Assembly: GCA_003707065.3 (NCBI GenBank) | Contig: PPXM03000002.1 | Location: 1,736,001-1,800,000, forward strand | Direction: 5' to 3' | DNA from: Trigonopsis variabilis | Taxonomy: Eukaryota; Ascomycota; Trigonopsidomycetes; Trigonopsidales; Trigonopsidaceae | Length of the DNA stretch: 64,000 nt | The notes under the pieces: generated by a model | Told to the model about the DNA's origin: nothing | Seen by the model: only the letters and a program-made list of their open reading frames with translations | The model's database searches: none | Shown here: in pieces, positions 1 through 10,514 of the stretch | Numbering within the stretch: position 1 is the first letter of the stretch | Layout: every line of letters begins with the position of its first letter | Made by a program: the position numbers and the translations under genes

Positions 1-186
1 GTATTGCTGTATTGTATTATTTATCTGTACATGAAGTAGTCCTTTTATATTAGTCTTGGGATATTCTTATCCGAGACAGGCCATAGTATTTCACCAAAGA
101 AAGCAATACGGCTGATTGCTTCTCTTTGTCTTACTCACACAATGCATTGTTGAATGTTTCAGTGTTCTAGACTTCCAGTCTCAACA
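1..186 (-). mobile_element. LTR fossil A (partial, cut by window start)
   Basis: This is the reverse-oriented copy of a ~260-280 bp repeat that occurs five times in the first 3.1 kb. It ends in TCTCAACA at 186, the complement of the TGTTGAGA that starts the forward copies. The start lies outside the window. The TG...CA ends, a TATA-like motif and the absence of coding capacity fit a solo LTR of a retrotransposon. Family is probably Ty1/copia, judged only from the copia fragment nearby. Confidence 0.75.
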
Positions 187-1728
187 ACCTAAGCAGTCCT
201 AAGGCAATTCAGAGTGTTTACACGGGAGCTAATGACGCGTATCGGAAGGGTCCTTTGCTAAATAGAGTGTAACTTCTTATGAGCCACTTATCTGAAGTTT
301 GTAATTGGAAGTCGAATCTCTGACTATGAATTATGAACAGACGGTCACAATATTGAGATCTTACATGATTACTCGTTCCTGATTTGAATCTCATCAAATC
401 TAGTAATATCAAAACATACTAAAATATTATAAGCTTCTTGGGCTACGGCAAACTTTGGAACAGATATGTTTCGGGAGGCCCAGTAATAAATATGCTAGAC
501 TCAAGGGACTTCCAACACTGTGCTTGAGACTGGAAGTCTGACAGAGTGCAAAATTCGTCAATAACTTGTATTCTATTAATGTTGGTAGCTGATAGACGGG
601 CGAACATTAATCCCCCCTCAAATGTGTAATATCCGAAGTCCCTTGTAAACAGCATAGAATACATATTTTATTTTCTAGAATAGAAAAAAGTGGCGGTCTG
701 GTGGTGGAAAGTGTTTGCGATGGTACTTGGTCTATCGTGCTATTCTTTACGGCTATACCAGGGCTATTTTGCTAGTTTCGGTAATGCTAACCATCGCTTA
801 ATGGTCAGACCCGGATGGATGGTTCTAACGTTTAGATTCATACTCGAGTCACGGAGGAAGTTGTATAACATACTAATAATACTGATATATTATTAGTTCA
901 GTTTTTTATTATTAAAACAGGCTAGTAATATATTCTTATACAATATATAATATACTTGTTGAAAGAATTATATAATTTAAGCTGTAATAACATGTATTTC
1001 GCATATAAAATCCTAATTGGTAGAAGCGTTTTGAGCCCAAGCGGTATAAAACTCCTAGATCAGGACAGAGACAATTCTTCGAATAGGACAATAATGGGTA
1101 CATTCAAGTTTTTATTTATTAACTAACTGCATGTGAACCTAAAAATCTCGCAATACTATGGAGCCTGAAAGTATTATGTATTTTTCTCAAAGCAGTTATC
1201 TGAATATTAATGATATAAATAATAAAAATTATAGCTACAGCTGGACAACCTGCGCATATAAATAATATCCTCCCCCACCGTGTTATTTGAAAATAATGAT
1301 CAAAAGGAATTTCTGACAACCTCTCAGAAAATAACGATACAAAGCTCAAAATAAGAAGATCCATTAGTACTAACAGTAAACTATTAATTAATGGCCAGTA
1401 GCGCTGATGTATGCGTTTTTCTTACGAATAAGATTGTATGAGCTATCTAGGATGAACTTACGAACTTCATTCTAGATAGCTCATACAATCCTGTTCTCTC
1501 TATTTTTTGCTCTTTTGTTTCAAAGTACATACTCAAGGAGGTCCCAGGCTCGAGTTACAGATTCCAAATCAGTGGCCTGTAGGAAGTTAGGCTCTATTTA
1601 CAAAGGACTCATTAAATATCATTCTCCAATAGTAGTCCTGCGAACATTCAGGTTCATCTCGGGGTATACCCCATATATGTCATCTATACGGACCATTTAC
1701 AACATTTTTTTAAGAAAGATCTCAAGGT
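187..1728. other. Unassigned DNA between opposed LTR copies A and B
   Basis: No recognisable gene. Open frames are short (under 85 codons) and resemble nothing I know. It is AT-rich from about 880 to 1020. It contains one strong inverted repeat (listed separately). A short LTR-like stretch near 523-536 resembles the LTR start but is too small to call. The segment could be decayed element interior or ordinary intergenic DNA. Confidence 0.5.
1432..1490. repeat. 25-bp inverted repeat with 9-nt loop
   Basis: The left arm 1432-1456 and right arm 1466-1490 are reverse complements at 24 of 25 positions, separated by a 9-nt loop. No coding context. It could be a foldback/MITE remnant, or a hairpin made by replication or repair. 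Confidence 0.85.
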
Positions 1729-2010
1729 TGTTGAGACTGGAAGTTTAGAACACTGAAACATTCAACAATGCATTGTACAAGACAATGGGAACAATGTATT
1801 GTGTAAGTGGAGAACAATGCATTTTGTGAGTGAGACAAAGAGAAGCAATCAGCCGTATTGCTTTCTTTGGCGAAATAGTGTGGTCTGTCTCGGATAAGAG
1901 TATCCGAAGACTAATATAAAAGGACTATTTTATGTACAGATAAATAATATAGTACAGCAGTACTCTTCCCACCTTTCCTAGTCTATACAGATACAACCCA
2001 AAACTTAACA
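1729..2010 (+). mobile_element. LTR fossil B (solo, about 282 bp)
   Basis: Starts TGTTGAGACTGG and ends AACTTAACA, so it has TG...CA termini. It contains a TATAAAAG motif near 1917 and several copies of a 12-bp palindrome (ACAATGCATTGT and variants). The flanking 5-mers are AAGGT (1724-1728) and AAAGT (2011-2015), one mismatch, which looks like a slightly decayed target duplication. No internal element follows, so it is a solo LTR fossil. Confidence 0.85.
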
Positions 2011-2454
2011 AAAGTAATCTATATCAGAGTATTTCACACCTGCAATAGTTAGATTTTATTTTATAGGATGATGAATTTTAAAGATACTATAGAATCTCAG
2101 ACCTACTCGATATTACAATTATACAACAAACCAAATTTCATGATTTGAAAGGTACTTCTTTTTAGTTAACTATGCGCCAAATCACTAAAAGCGAAGTCAG
2201 TTTAAGAATGATGAATTATACGTATAACTAGCAATTTTTATATGAGAGAATAGATATCATTAAATGCTGAAATTGAGACGTGTGGTGTGAGTGTGGAAAG
2301 TAATCTGTACAGATGACCTGTGTGGGATATGATTTTCTAAGCATCCTGAGGCAAACCTGACGGTCCAGAGGACTACTACGGGAGAAGGATATCTAAAAAA
2401 TTTTTAATTAGAAGAGAACTTCTCAATTTGAATCCGCGGAACCTGAAAAAGATG

Positions 2455-2520
2455 TGTTGAGACTGGAAGTCTAGAACACTGAGACATTCAACAATGCATT
2501 GTGTTAATGACAAAGAGAAG
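2455..2520 (+). mobile_element. LTR fossil C (5' fragment)
   Basis: The first ~66 bp of the LTR in forward orientation, starting TGTTGAGACTGG and including the ACAATGCATTGT palindrome. It stops where the reverse copy D begins, so D probably inserted into it or recombined with it. Fossil. Confidence 0.75.
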
Positions 2521-2523
2521 CCA

Positions 2524-2786
2524 TTGTTAATATTTGGATTGTACCTGTATTGATGTCTTGTATTGTACTCTTTATCTGTACATAAAGTAGTCCTTCTATA
2601 TTAGTCTTCAGATACTCTTATCCGAGACAGACCATAGTATTTCACCAAAGAAAGCAATACGGCTTATTGCTTCTCTTTGTCTCACTCACAAAATGCATTG
2701 TTCTCCACTTACACAATACATTGTTCCCATTGTCTTGTACAATGCATTGTTGAATGTTTCAGTGTTCCAGACTTCTAGTCTCAACA
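2524..2786 (-). mobile_element. LTR fossil D (about 263 bp, reverse)
   Basis: Reverse-oriented copy, from TGTTAAT at 2524 to TCTCAACA at 2786. Its central part matches copy B more closely than copy E, with extra palindrome spacing, which suggests two LTR subtypes. It abuts fragment C on the left and lies 80 bp from copy E on the right. Fossil, non-coding. Confidence 0.85.
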
Positions 2787-2866
2787 TTGTGTACAACCCA
2801 AATCTGATGATGTCTTTTGAAAAATTTCTTGAACGGAATTTCAGGCAATTCTGGTGAAGTGATCGT

Positions 2867-3126
2867 TGTTAAGACTGGAAGTCTAGAACACTGAAACATT
2901 CAACAATGCATTGTGTAAGACAATGGGAACAATGCATTGTGTGAGTAAGACAAAGAGAAGCAATCAGCCGTATTGCTTTCTTTGGTGAAATACTGTGGCC
3001 TGTCTCGGATAAGAATATCCCAAGACTAATATAAAAGGACTACTCTATGTACAGATAAATAATACAATACAGCAATACAGTCGCCCACCTTTCCTAGTCT
3101 ATACAGGTACAATCCAAATCTTAACA
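2867..3126 (+). mobile_element. LTR fossil E (solo, 260 bp)
   Basis: Starts TGTTAAGACTGG and ends AATCTTAACA. It carries two perfect ACAATGCATTGT palindromes and the TATAAAAG motif. No matching flanking duplication is clear. With copy D it forms a large inverted repeat around an 80-bp spacer. Confidence 0.85.
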
Positions 3127-3820
3127 GATCCGAGCTGAGACTCTTGAGCTTGAGCGATTCTAGCTTTTAGGCTGTTCAGCTTGCAAGGCTCAGCAGCAGA
3201 ATAGTGGGATGCAATTTGAGTAGAGAGAAAAAAGTAGTTGTAGAGACCTTAAATTCAACTAAGTATGCCAGGGATATCTATGCGATTGCACACCGAGCCG
3301 TATCCAACGTAACCTGTAATCTGTAACGTTTCATGTTCTCGCAGCATAGTGACCGTTACAGAGGAACTTAGCAAAACAATGAAAGGAAATAAACAAGAAT
3401 GAAGCCTGAGAATATCTAAAGATATTAGATGACCGGATATAATGACTGCAAATCATAAGTAGTCGTGATGATAAACAAAAACGATCTTTGTGGCCAGACA
3501 GATCCAAAAGCGATCCGAGTCCCTAATAAGGAAGCTTTGAGACAGGACCATTGTGATTAATGGGAAACTGTGAAGAGAAATAGGTCATTGATGAAGAATA
3601 AGACCTGAGAATGGGCCGAACTACCTAAAAGAAGAAAAGCTATGGTAAACATATGGGTATTTCAAGAGAGAGAAATGCCCTAAAGAAATTTAATGGTACA
3701 AGGCCATATTCTAGTGGGATTCGCATCAGTCGAGCGAATTGACTACCAAGAGAGTTTTGCACCACTTTTAAGGGGAACATCTTCTAAGGCTAGGATTGTT
3801 CCCTCATGATGTTCCTCAAT

Positions 3821-3853
3821 CTCAAAGCACACCGCTCAACGGCGTGCTTTGAG
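3821..3853. repeat. Short hairpin, 14-bp arms
   Basis: Arms 3821-3834 and 3840-3853 pair at 13 of 14 positions around a 5-nt loop. It lies just beside the lower edge of the copia fossil. No terminator-like T run follows. Role unknown. Confidence 0.7.
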
Positions 3854-3871
3854 ACATGCATCTCTCTTCTA

Positions 3872-4250
3872 TTAAAATCCAATTTCTTTCAACAGAGACT
3901 CATGTCTTTCAGGGCCATCGGCCTGCAGGCTTTTGTCTGTGGTGCTGTACTCTACCATTATATTCGCTTTCCTTTCGCTTTGTGTCCCAACTCGTGTTCT
4001 CTCTTTTGACTCGGTGCATGTGGCGTATCTAGCGTGACCAAGTATTCCTAGATAATTTTCTGGATAATTTCCTGACGGCTTTCTTCCAGTCCACTGCTCA
4101 ACTGGAGACATGCGCCCAACTCTATAATCGCTCAGTAAGTTTGCGACACTAACAGTGTCGTCCTTGCCGCTTCAACAAGCATCCTGTTCATCCCCTGTGC
4201 ATTTCCAATTTGCTCTAGATTATAGGCCACAGGGCATGCGTGCTCGATCC
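3872..4250 (-). mobile_element. Ty1/copia integrase-region fossil
   Basis: Minus-strand translation shows the signature motifs of the copia integrase core and its C-terminal side: MNRMLVEAARTT and, further on, SPVEQWTGRKPS and YSTTDK. These occur in this order in Ty1/copia polyproteins. Only a few hundred bases survive and the frame is interrupted several times, so this is a dead fragment. No reverse transcriptase, RNase H or gag part is recognisable beside it, and no LTR directly borders it. Confidence 0.8.
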
Positions 4251-6211
4251 CCTAATCTTTACCGAATCGGACAGATTCTCTCGAAAAGTCACCTCCAGTA
4301 AGTACCATTTTTGTGGAGACTAGTTGGTATGAACTAATCTACTTTGCCTGGGAAGCCAGATCTCGACCGTAATTCAATGATAAGCTAAGAGCTGGAATAC
4401 TCGATATGAACGCATAATCATTCGTGGACTGGGCTAGAAACGCCGAAAGTGGAAAATTAACTGCCTTAAGTCTCATAACACTAAATGGGTTCTGTGCTGT
4501 CCGAAGGAAATAGTTCATTAGAAAAGAAATCTTACTCATCAACGAGAAAGAAGAATTTTGGCGCTTTCCGTCAATAGCTCGATGCCAAGCTCCAGATGGA
4601 AAATGGAAGGAGGAAATGTTCGTTTCATCAATCTGATGAGAGGCCATGAATAGCGCAGCTAATTAGTAAATTAGCAGCGTTCAATGACAAATAATCTTAA
4701 AGAGACTTTTCTTAAGTGAAGAGAATAACCATGACGCGTATATCTGGCGCACCACTTAATTGAACTACTTTAGTTATGAAAAATTTTTGGAATACTCCTG
4801 CGATCCAAATATTTCTCGAGGGCTTCCTTCGAGTAATAGGCCAGTAAAAATCTCAAGCGATCAAAAATATGATGATTTCTCGCACATAGGACTAATATTT
4901 CTCAAAGATGAATAATCGTATTTCTAATGCAAAGCGAATAAAGTCGTTCGAGGAAAATTCTCGCCTGGCCGTGATACCGATAATAACAAGGGACAGGCTT
5001 GCTTCTTGTGAATAAGAACTCGGACTGCTTGCCCAAGGGCATTCGAAGGGCTAAGGCTGAAGCCGTGTGAGCAGGCGCGGATATTCTCATAACTATTGTC
5101 GATCCACATCTCCAAGGGAGAGTCTCCGTTTGTACATCCAACACAACTATCCATTCATATTGACGGAGAATGTTGAATCAGTCTTATTAAAGACCTGATA
5201 GAAAAGCTAAAGAGAATAGAATGCAAAGTCAAAAGCATTTTTTCTCTCAGAAGGAGATTTTCAGTGTAGGAGAAAAGCTCTCCTAGTTCAGTCATAGAAT
5301 AATGTTGAAAGTCATTTTGCTAGAACAGCTGGTCGTTCAATTAAAATGAGTAAACCATCCTCTTAAGTATGAGCTGCTCCTTTGCTTCTTCCTAAATTTC
5401 GATGAGAGACGAGGCGGATGTGAATCTTCTCTTGACTCTTTCAGACTCTAATAATATGATTAAACTACCATGGATTGCCGTGGTTAGAACCTACTTCGTA
5501 ATCACCTTAATCAACCTTTTCCTCAATATGAGACAACTTTCGTGTCGAGATAATTTCTCGTTTCAAATAGCAGTACTATCTTTCTCAGAGTCTACCTACT
5601 GTCATATTTATTTAGTTGCGGCAAACTTCTCTATTCCGTGGATATAGATTTATATATCTATCAAGACTTCCTGTAACAGATGTAATGCCACCACAGAACA
5701 CATGCCACCAGAACCGATTGAAAGTTCTTTACTGAAACGTCAGCGATTAATAAAAACAATGGAAGCAAAGTAAAATTTCCACACGACGTCACAAAAGAAG
5801 ACACTCTTCATCGGCATATCAATATTCATTTCTGTTATCAGAGGTTTTGCTGAAATTGCTCACGTACTCTAAATGGCAGCTACATCGTCCCATGTATCAG
5901 CAAATAATTTTTCATCGCTTCATCGCATCATCGTACGTAAATGGAGAACTTGTAGTCCAAAAGAGAATGTATCGTGCGCTCTTAAGTATAACTTCAGATT
6001 CTGTTTTGACTGATCAAACTTGTCGAGTACTTTTCAACTCCCACGAGACTGTTTGCGTCGCAGATAAGACAGCACCAATTAAGCAAGCGATAAGTCTCCA
6101 AGGAATCTAAGAAATTACAGCCGTCAATCCTTCTCTGTTGGCGAGGTCTTTTATTAAAAAAGACGCAGTCTTCTAAAACATAAGTGAACGGTTTAGTTTA
6201 TGTTTTAGGGA

Positions 6212-8258
6212 ATGGAGGACTTTTTTCGCGACGCCAATTGTTTTCTGGACTTGTCGTCTCAAGAATTTAACCCTAGCATTGCCTCTTCTAGTGTCAGCAA
6301 GAGTTCAGACATACTCACTCCTAATCTACCCAACAAATCTCTGAAGATCCGTCCCTGCGATAACTGTCGCCGGAGGAAATCTAAATGTGTGTTCCTGGAA
6401 GATGAAGCCGTCTGTACGTCATGCAAATTTCGACACAAATCATGTACGTTCTTGGAAGGTCCTAAACGGAAAAGAAAGAAGCTATCAGGGTCAAAGTGAG
6501 ACTGAGCTCGCCATACTTGCTACTAACAATTTAGCTCTACAGCCACTCCAGATGAAGACTCGATTCCTGACTATTCTCAGATACAGGGTCCCTCTCTACT
6601 AAAAAAGACGCTTGGCCTTCAGTATCCTCGGTTTTCAACCTATATTGGAAATTCGTCAGTGTTCGACTACTCTGTCTTAAATTCCATTATACCGTCTCAA
6701 TCCCAAGCAGAAATAGAAGTCCATCCTGGAGTGAGAATAAGGAGAGTGGCAGACAATGCTTTCTTTCTAGTAGAAAATGAGAAGAACATAAATGGCTATG
6801 AACATATCAGGGAGGACTGCGACGCAATAGAGAAAACCATATCACCTTATGGGCAAGCACTTGTTGATTTATACTTTCGAATAGTCCATCCTTCTTTTCC
6901 TGTCCTACATAAGCGTGTTTTTCTTGAAAAATACTCGCGAACATATCGAGAGTTTTCTCCTCCGCTGTTGGCTGCTGTCTACCTCCTTGCTCTTAATTGG
7001 TGGGCTTATGATTCCCAGCTTTCCATATTGGAAAAACCAAACGCTAATTCACTGTATTCTCTCGCCATGAAAACTTTCTCTGATGTTATAAAAAGGCCGA
7101 AGCTGTCTGCCGTTCAAGCAGGGTTGTTGCTTCTTCAGCACCGGAAAGAGAGCCCTGATAATTCCGTCTTGATGGCTCAGGTTCTAGGGCTCTTCGAAGC
7201 ATTAGGGCTATACCTGGATTGTCGTGAATGGGAGATTCCACGATGGGAAAGGGGTCTGAGAAGGCGACTTGCCTGGGCAGTTTGGATCGAAGATCGCTGG
7301 CATTCGCTTGCGAGCTGTCAGCCAACACATATTGATAAAGATCGCAATTGGATGGTAACGTCTCTGGACGAGGATGATTTTCCTGATAAGGCGTCAGAGG
7401 AGGTCGACCTTGATGGGAGCGCTAACATAACCAATGGGAGGCTCATATTCCTAAATATGATATATTTAAGTGAGATTGTTGATGATATATTGAACACTCT
7501 CTAGTAAGTTGAATAATTCTGTTCTCAACTGACAAATACAGCACAAGCAAAGCCCTAGATACAGTCAGATCTGCGGAGCAGGTGCTGAATGTGGCTAAAC
7601 CTATCCAGTATAAGCTACGTACTTGGGTAAAAAACCTGCCTTCAGAAATTAGAATGAATAATCTTGAATATAGACGTCTGTCCTCTAACGGTAAGTCTTT
7701 TGAAGGATATCAAAAGCTCATTTTCCTCTAGGCTATCTCTATTTGGCCTATCTATCGGCTGAGATCATTCTTCATAGAAGAATTATACATTCTCTTGAAG
7801 TAGGAGAGGTCAGTGATGAACTCAGGAACATATGCCGTGGTGCTGCGCGAGAAAGACTGCTAGCAGCTCTTGAGTTTGTGAAAAATCTGCGCCCAGAACA
7901 TCTACAGTCTTTTTGGCATTCTTCAGCGTCATCGAACTTTGCTTTAACGGGGAGCTTCGCAGCAATGCTCTTTGTTACCTCCAAGCAAGAAGAGGAAAGA
8001 GAGTTTTTCCGGGCCGTGCTACAAGACTATAGGTGGATCTTGAGAGTCCTTTCGGGCTCATCGGAACAGATAACAGGCGCCTTACAACGACTGGAGATGA
8101 TAGCATTTCAGATACAAATAGGTAATGAAAAGTCTGCTTCAAATGCCAATATGAATATAGCCCACGAGTATGAAGATGAATGTTCTGAACAGCCATTTGA
8201 TCATCTCGCTGGTCAAACTGCGAATCTCAAAAAAGAGAATACACCGGACCCATTCTAA
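6212..8258 (+). CDS. DAL81: Zn2Cys6 transcription factor, Dal81/TamA-like
   Basis: Nuclear DNA-binding activator. Four exons: 6212-6495, 6535-7503, 7542-7690 and 7732-8258; introns of 39, 38 and 41 nt with GT...AG ends, the first with a perfect TACTAAC branch site. Spliced length is 642 residues. A binuclear zinc cluster has Cys at 49, 52, 59, 68, 71 and 78 (spacing C-x2-C-x6-C-x8-C-x2-C-x6-C), followed by a basic KRKRKK patch. The middle is a fungal-specific TF domain with an IVHPSFPVLHKRVFLEKY-type segment, a pattern I associate with the Dal81/TamA family. That family co-activates urea, allantoin and GABA catabolism genes with pathway-specific partners. Context supports this: DUR1,2 lies about 6 kb downstream. 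The family assignment rests on remembered motifs, so another Zn2Cys6 subfamily remains possible. The C-terminus is acidic and Ser-rich. Confidence 0.8.
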
Positions 8259-8836
8259 TTACAGACAGTGGTAGATTAAATACCGTTGGGCGTCTCTTGT
8301 TTAGCTATGGTAATATAGATGAATAGACTGATATTAAAAGTAAAGAAAGTCATCATGATTGTGACGAGCATACCGATCTTCCTACTGCCTCAAAAGATTA
8401 CCAGCTAGTTCCAATTCCACAGGCGCTTGCAAACCCGCTTCCTTCTTCTTGTACATTATGGGGAAGACAGCGTGGAAAAGAGTTATTAACAAGATAAGTA
8501 GGAAACATCCTAGTATCTGCAATAAAATATATTCTAAGATGAAGATATCCCAGACATCAGTCATTTCAAAAAAAAAAAAAAAAACAATCATATACTTTGA
8601 TCAAGAATTATATTCTCAGCCACAAAACATGATCACAGAGATGTCTGGGTCGCGGGTAACATTGAATGCGTGAATGGATAGCTCTGTTCTTTCGCCGCAC
8701 CTCCCGGCTCAACCATACGCGTTGCACCGGCTTCCGAAATCAACATTCCTTCAAGGCGGCGAATCTCTATTAAGCGCCACTCTCATATGTTTATATAAGA
8801 TTCTGTTCTATCCAGAGTGGCATTATTAGTGAGATC
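8259..8836. other. Intergenic, TF 3' end to PSG1 promoter
   Basis: Contains a poly(A) run of about 16 at 8569-8584 and an AT-rich TATA-like stretch (TTTATATAAG) near 8790, about 45 bp before the next start codon. No gene seen. Confidence 0.5.
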
Positions 8837-10152
8837 ATGAGATACAACACGCTATTGGTCATATTTGGAATCATATTCTCCATCGAGTCTGCCAGCGGTT
8901 CAGCAATCCCTAAGGAAAAAGCCGACGTACATCTACCGAAAAAAACTAATGTCATAACACCACCCCCGGAACCGGTTGAAGCTGTACACCTTGAGAGAAG
9001 AGGACCACTCCCTCCACAAGCTGGAGGGATGCCCAGGAAAAAGAAAACGACGATCCCTGTATTGAATCCCTGGATGCTTGATTATACTTCCACTACAGTC
9101 GTTGTACATCCAACTATCATTGGTGGAGTAACATTTTCTGCAGAGCCTCCATCTGATACCCCGTCGCATCCTACACCTTGGGTTTCCCTTAAGAAAGATG
9201 GTCTTCCTAAGACAATCAAGCCGAAGATTAAGGGTGGCATCACAAAAGACGGGTCTCCTGATTATGGAACTTATTTTGGTCGCGTCGTTACCAAGACTGT
9301 CGATTCAGTCGACTACGAGCAAACTAGAGAAGGCAGGGTGGAAAAAATTTCTCAACATCTTGTGCCAGTTCACGAATCGGACGAGGGAGACCCTTTATTT
9401 GAGTTTCTTAACCCTCTTATTCGGTGTACTCCTGACAGATATGTGAGCACTGCACGCGAACGCCCTGATATGGATGAGAATGGAGAGGCTATCGATTTTG
9501 ATGAGGCATACGTTCGACATCCATTCTGTACTCCTGATGATGGCTCTACTATCGTACTAGGTAAAACTCATTTTATAACCTGGTATACTCGATTTTTCGA
9601 TGAGGATGTCAAGAGTGTAAGAATTTGCCTCACCGAATGGCAGGAGGGCGATCGATTGAGATACAACGATACATTGCACGTCGATGATGCGTTTTACCTG
9701 GTAATGAGCTTTTATCATGCTTTCTAACGTTTTAGAGTGACTGGATTCCTGCGGAACAAGGTTGGCTACCGCTGGAAGTCCAAGAGGAATGGTTAGAAGG
9801 TATCTACGAAAAAGATGCTATTCTCAGCATTCATACAAGTGAAGATGAAGAGCACGATGTGCAGCTTCATAACGGCCCGCTGCTGAAGTTACTTGCTGGT
9901 CCCTCTGTTGTAAAGAGTCAGCATTCAGATGTTAAACATGCCCACGACAAAGAATTAAAGGCTGCTCTACTTGTCCCATCCTTTGTCGCTGTGGCTGTTC
10001 TTATCTTCTTCGCTTTTCAGAAATGCACGTCAAGTGTGAGAAAGATTGACCCATTCCTACCTACAACTCGTCACAATGGACGCTCAAAGTATGCTCGCTT
10101 GGGGAGCGGCAGAGAAACTAGAAGAAGGCCAGTAAAGCCGCTCAGTAAATAA
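8837..10152 (+). CDS. PSG1: Psg1-like ER/Golgi membrane protein
   Basis: Two exons, 8837-9700 and 9736-10152, with a 35-nt intron (branch CTAAC, acceptor TTAG), phase 0; 426 residues. It has an N-terminal signal peptide (about 1-22), a long lumenal part with conserved RHPFCTPDDGSTIVLGKTHF followed by ITWYTRFFDEDV, and one hydrophobic segment near residues 364-384, then a short basic cytosolic tail. This architecture and the PFCTP...G.T...TWY pattern match the fungal Psg1 family (S. cerevisiae YKL077W), which stabilises the plasma-membrane H+-ATPase Pma1 in the Golgi. Without splicing the frame ends at 9727, so the C-terminal exon is easily missed. Dibasic sites around residues 54-55 (RR) could be Kex2-processed, which is inference. 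Confidence 0.75.
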
Positions 10153-10514
10153 GTCAGTGACTTCTAGCACTTGAAAAATCTTTTTGGATGAACTTCGTCA
10201 TCTTTATTCATTTTGATGCTCGATAAGAGCTTGAAACTGTATGGATTGGTATGTTTGAATAATCTTAATCTTCTCATTTATGCCGTTAATAGTAATAATA
10301 ATAATAATAATAATGACAATGATTATAATGATACCTATAGTAATCCAGGATGCCTTAATTCTTGCTGTGATACACTCGTACGTTCTCTATATAACAAAGA
10401 CTGGTGCGGCTTACTGCACTTTAGGCCCGCAGACAAAGACATGAGGAGCAAGACCATGACCGGGCTTTACGAGCATCTCGAATCTGTGCTGATCCATAAG
10501 AACCCTAACATACT
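10153..10514. other. Intergenic with AAT microsatellite
   Basis: A (TAA)n run of about eight units lies near 10289-10313. A 101-codon open frame passes through it and overlaps the next start by four bases. It has no domain and is probably chance. Confidence 0.6.

Larger units (their letters stand above)
3127..6211. other. Gene-poor stretch with a copia fossil
   Basis: About 3.1 kb without a recognisable intact gene. It contains the copia integrase fragment (3872-4250) and a short hairpin (3821-3853). The other open frames, including 102 codons on the minus strand at 4339-4647 and 87 codons at 5847-6110, have no recognisable motif and lack plausible splice partners. The last few hundred bases probably hold the promoter of the Zn2Cys6 gene. 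Confidence 0.5.

Noticed and set aside
523-550. Sixth LTR copy
   Set aside because: Only about 14 bp resemble the LTR start and no further match follows.
4339-4647. 102-codon minus-strand ORF near the copia fossil
   Set aside because: No clear retroelement or host motif; likely chance.
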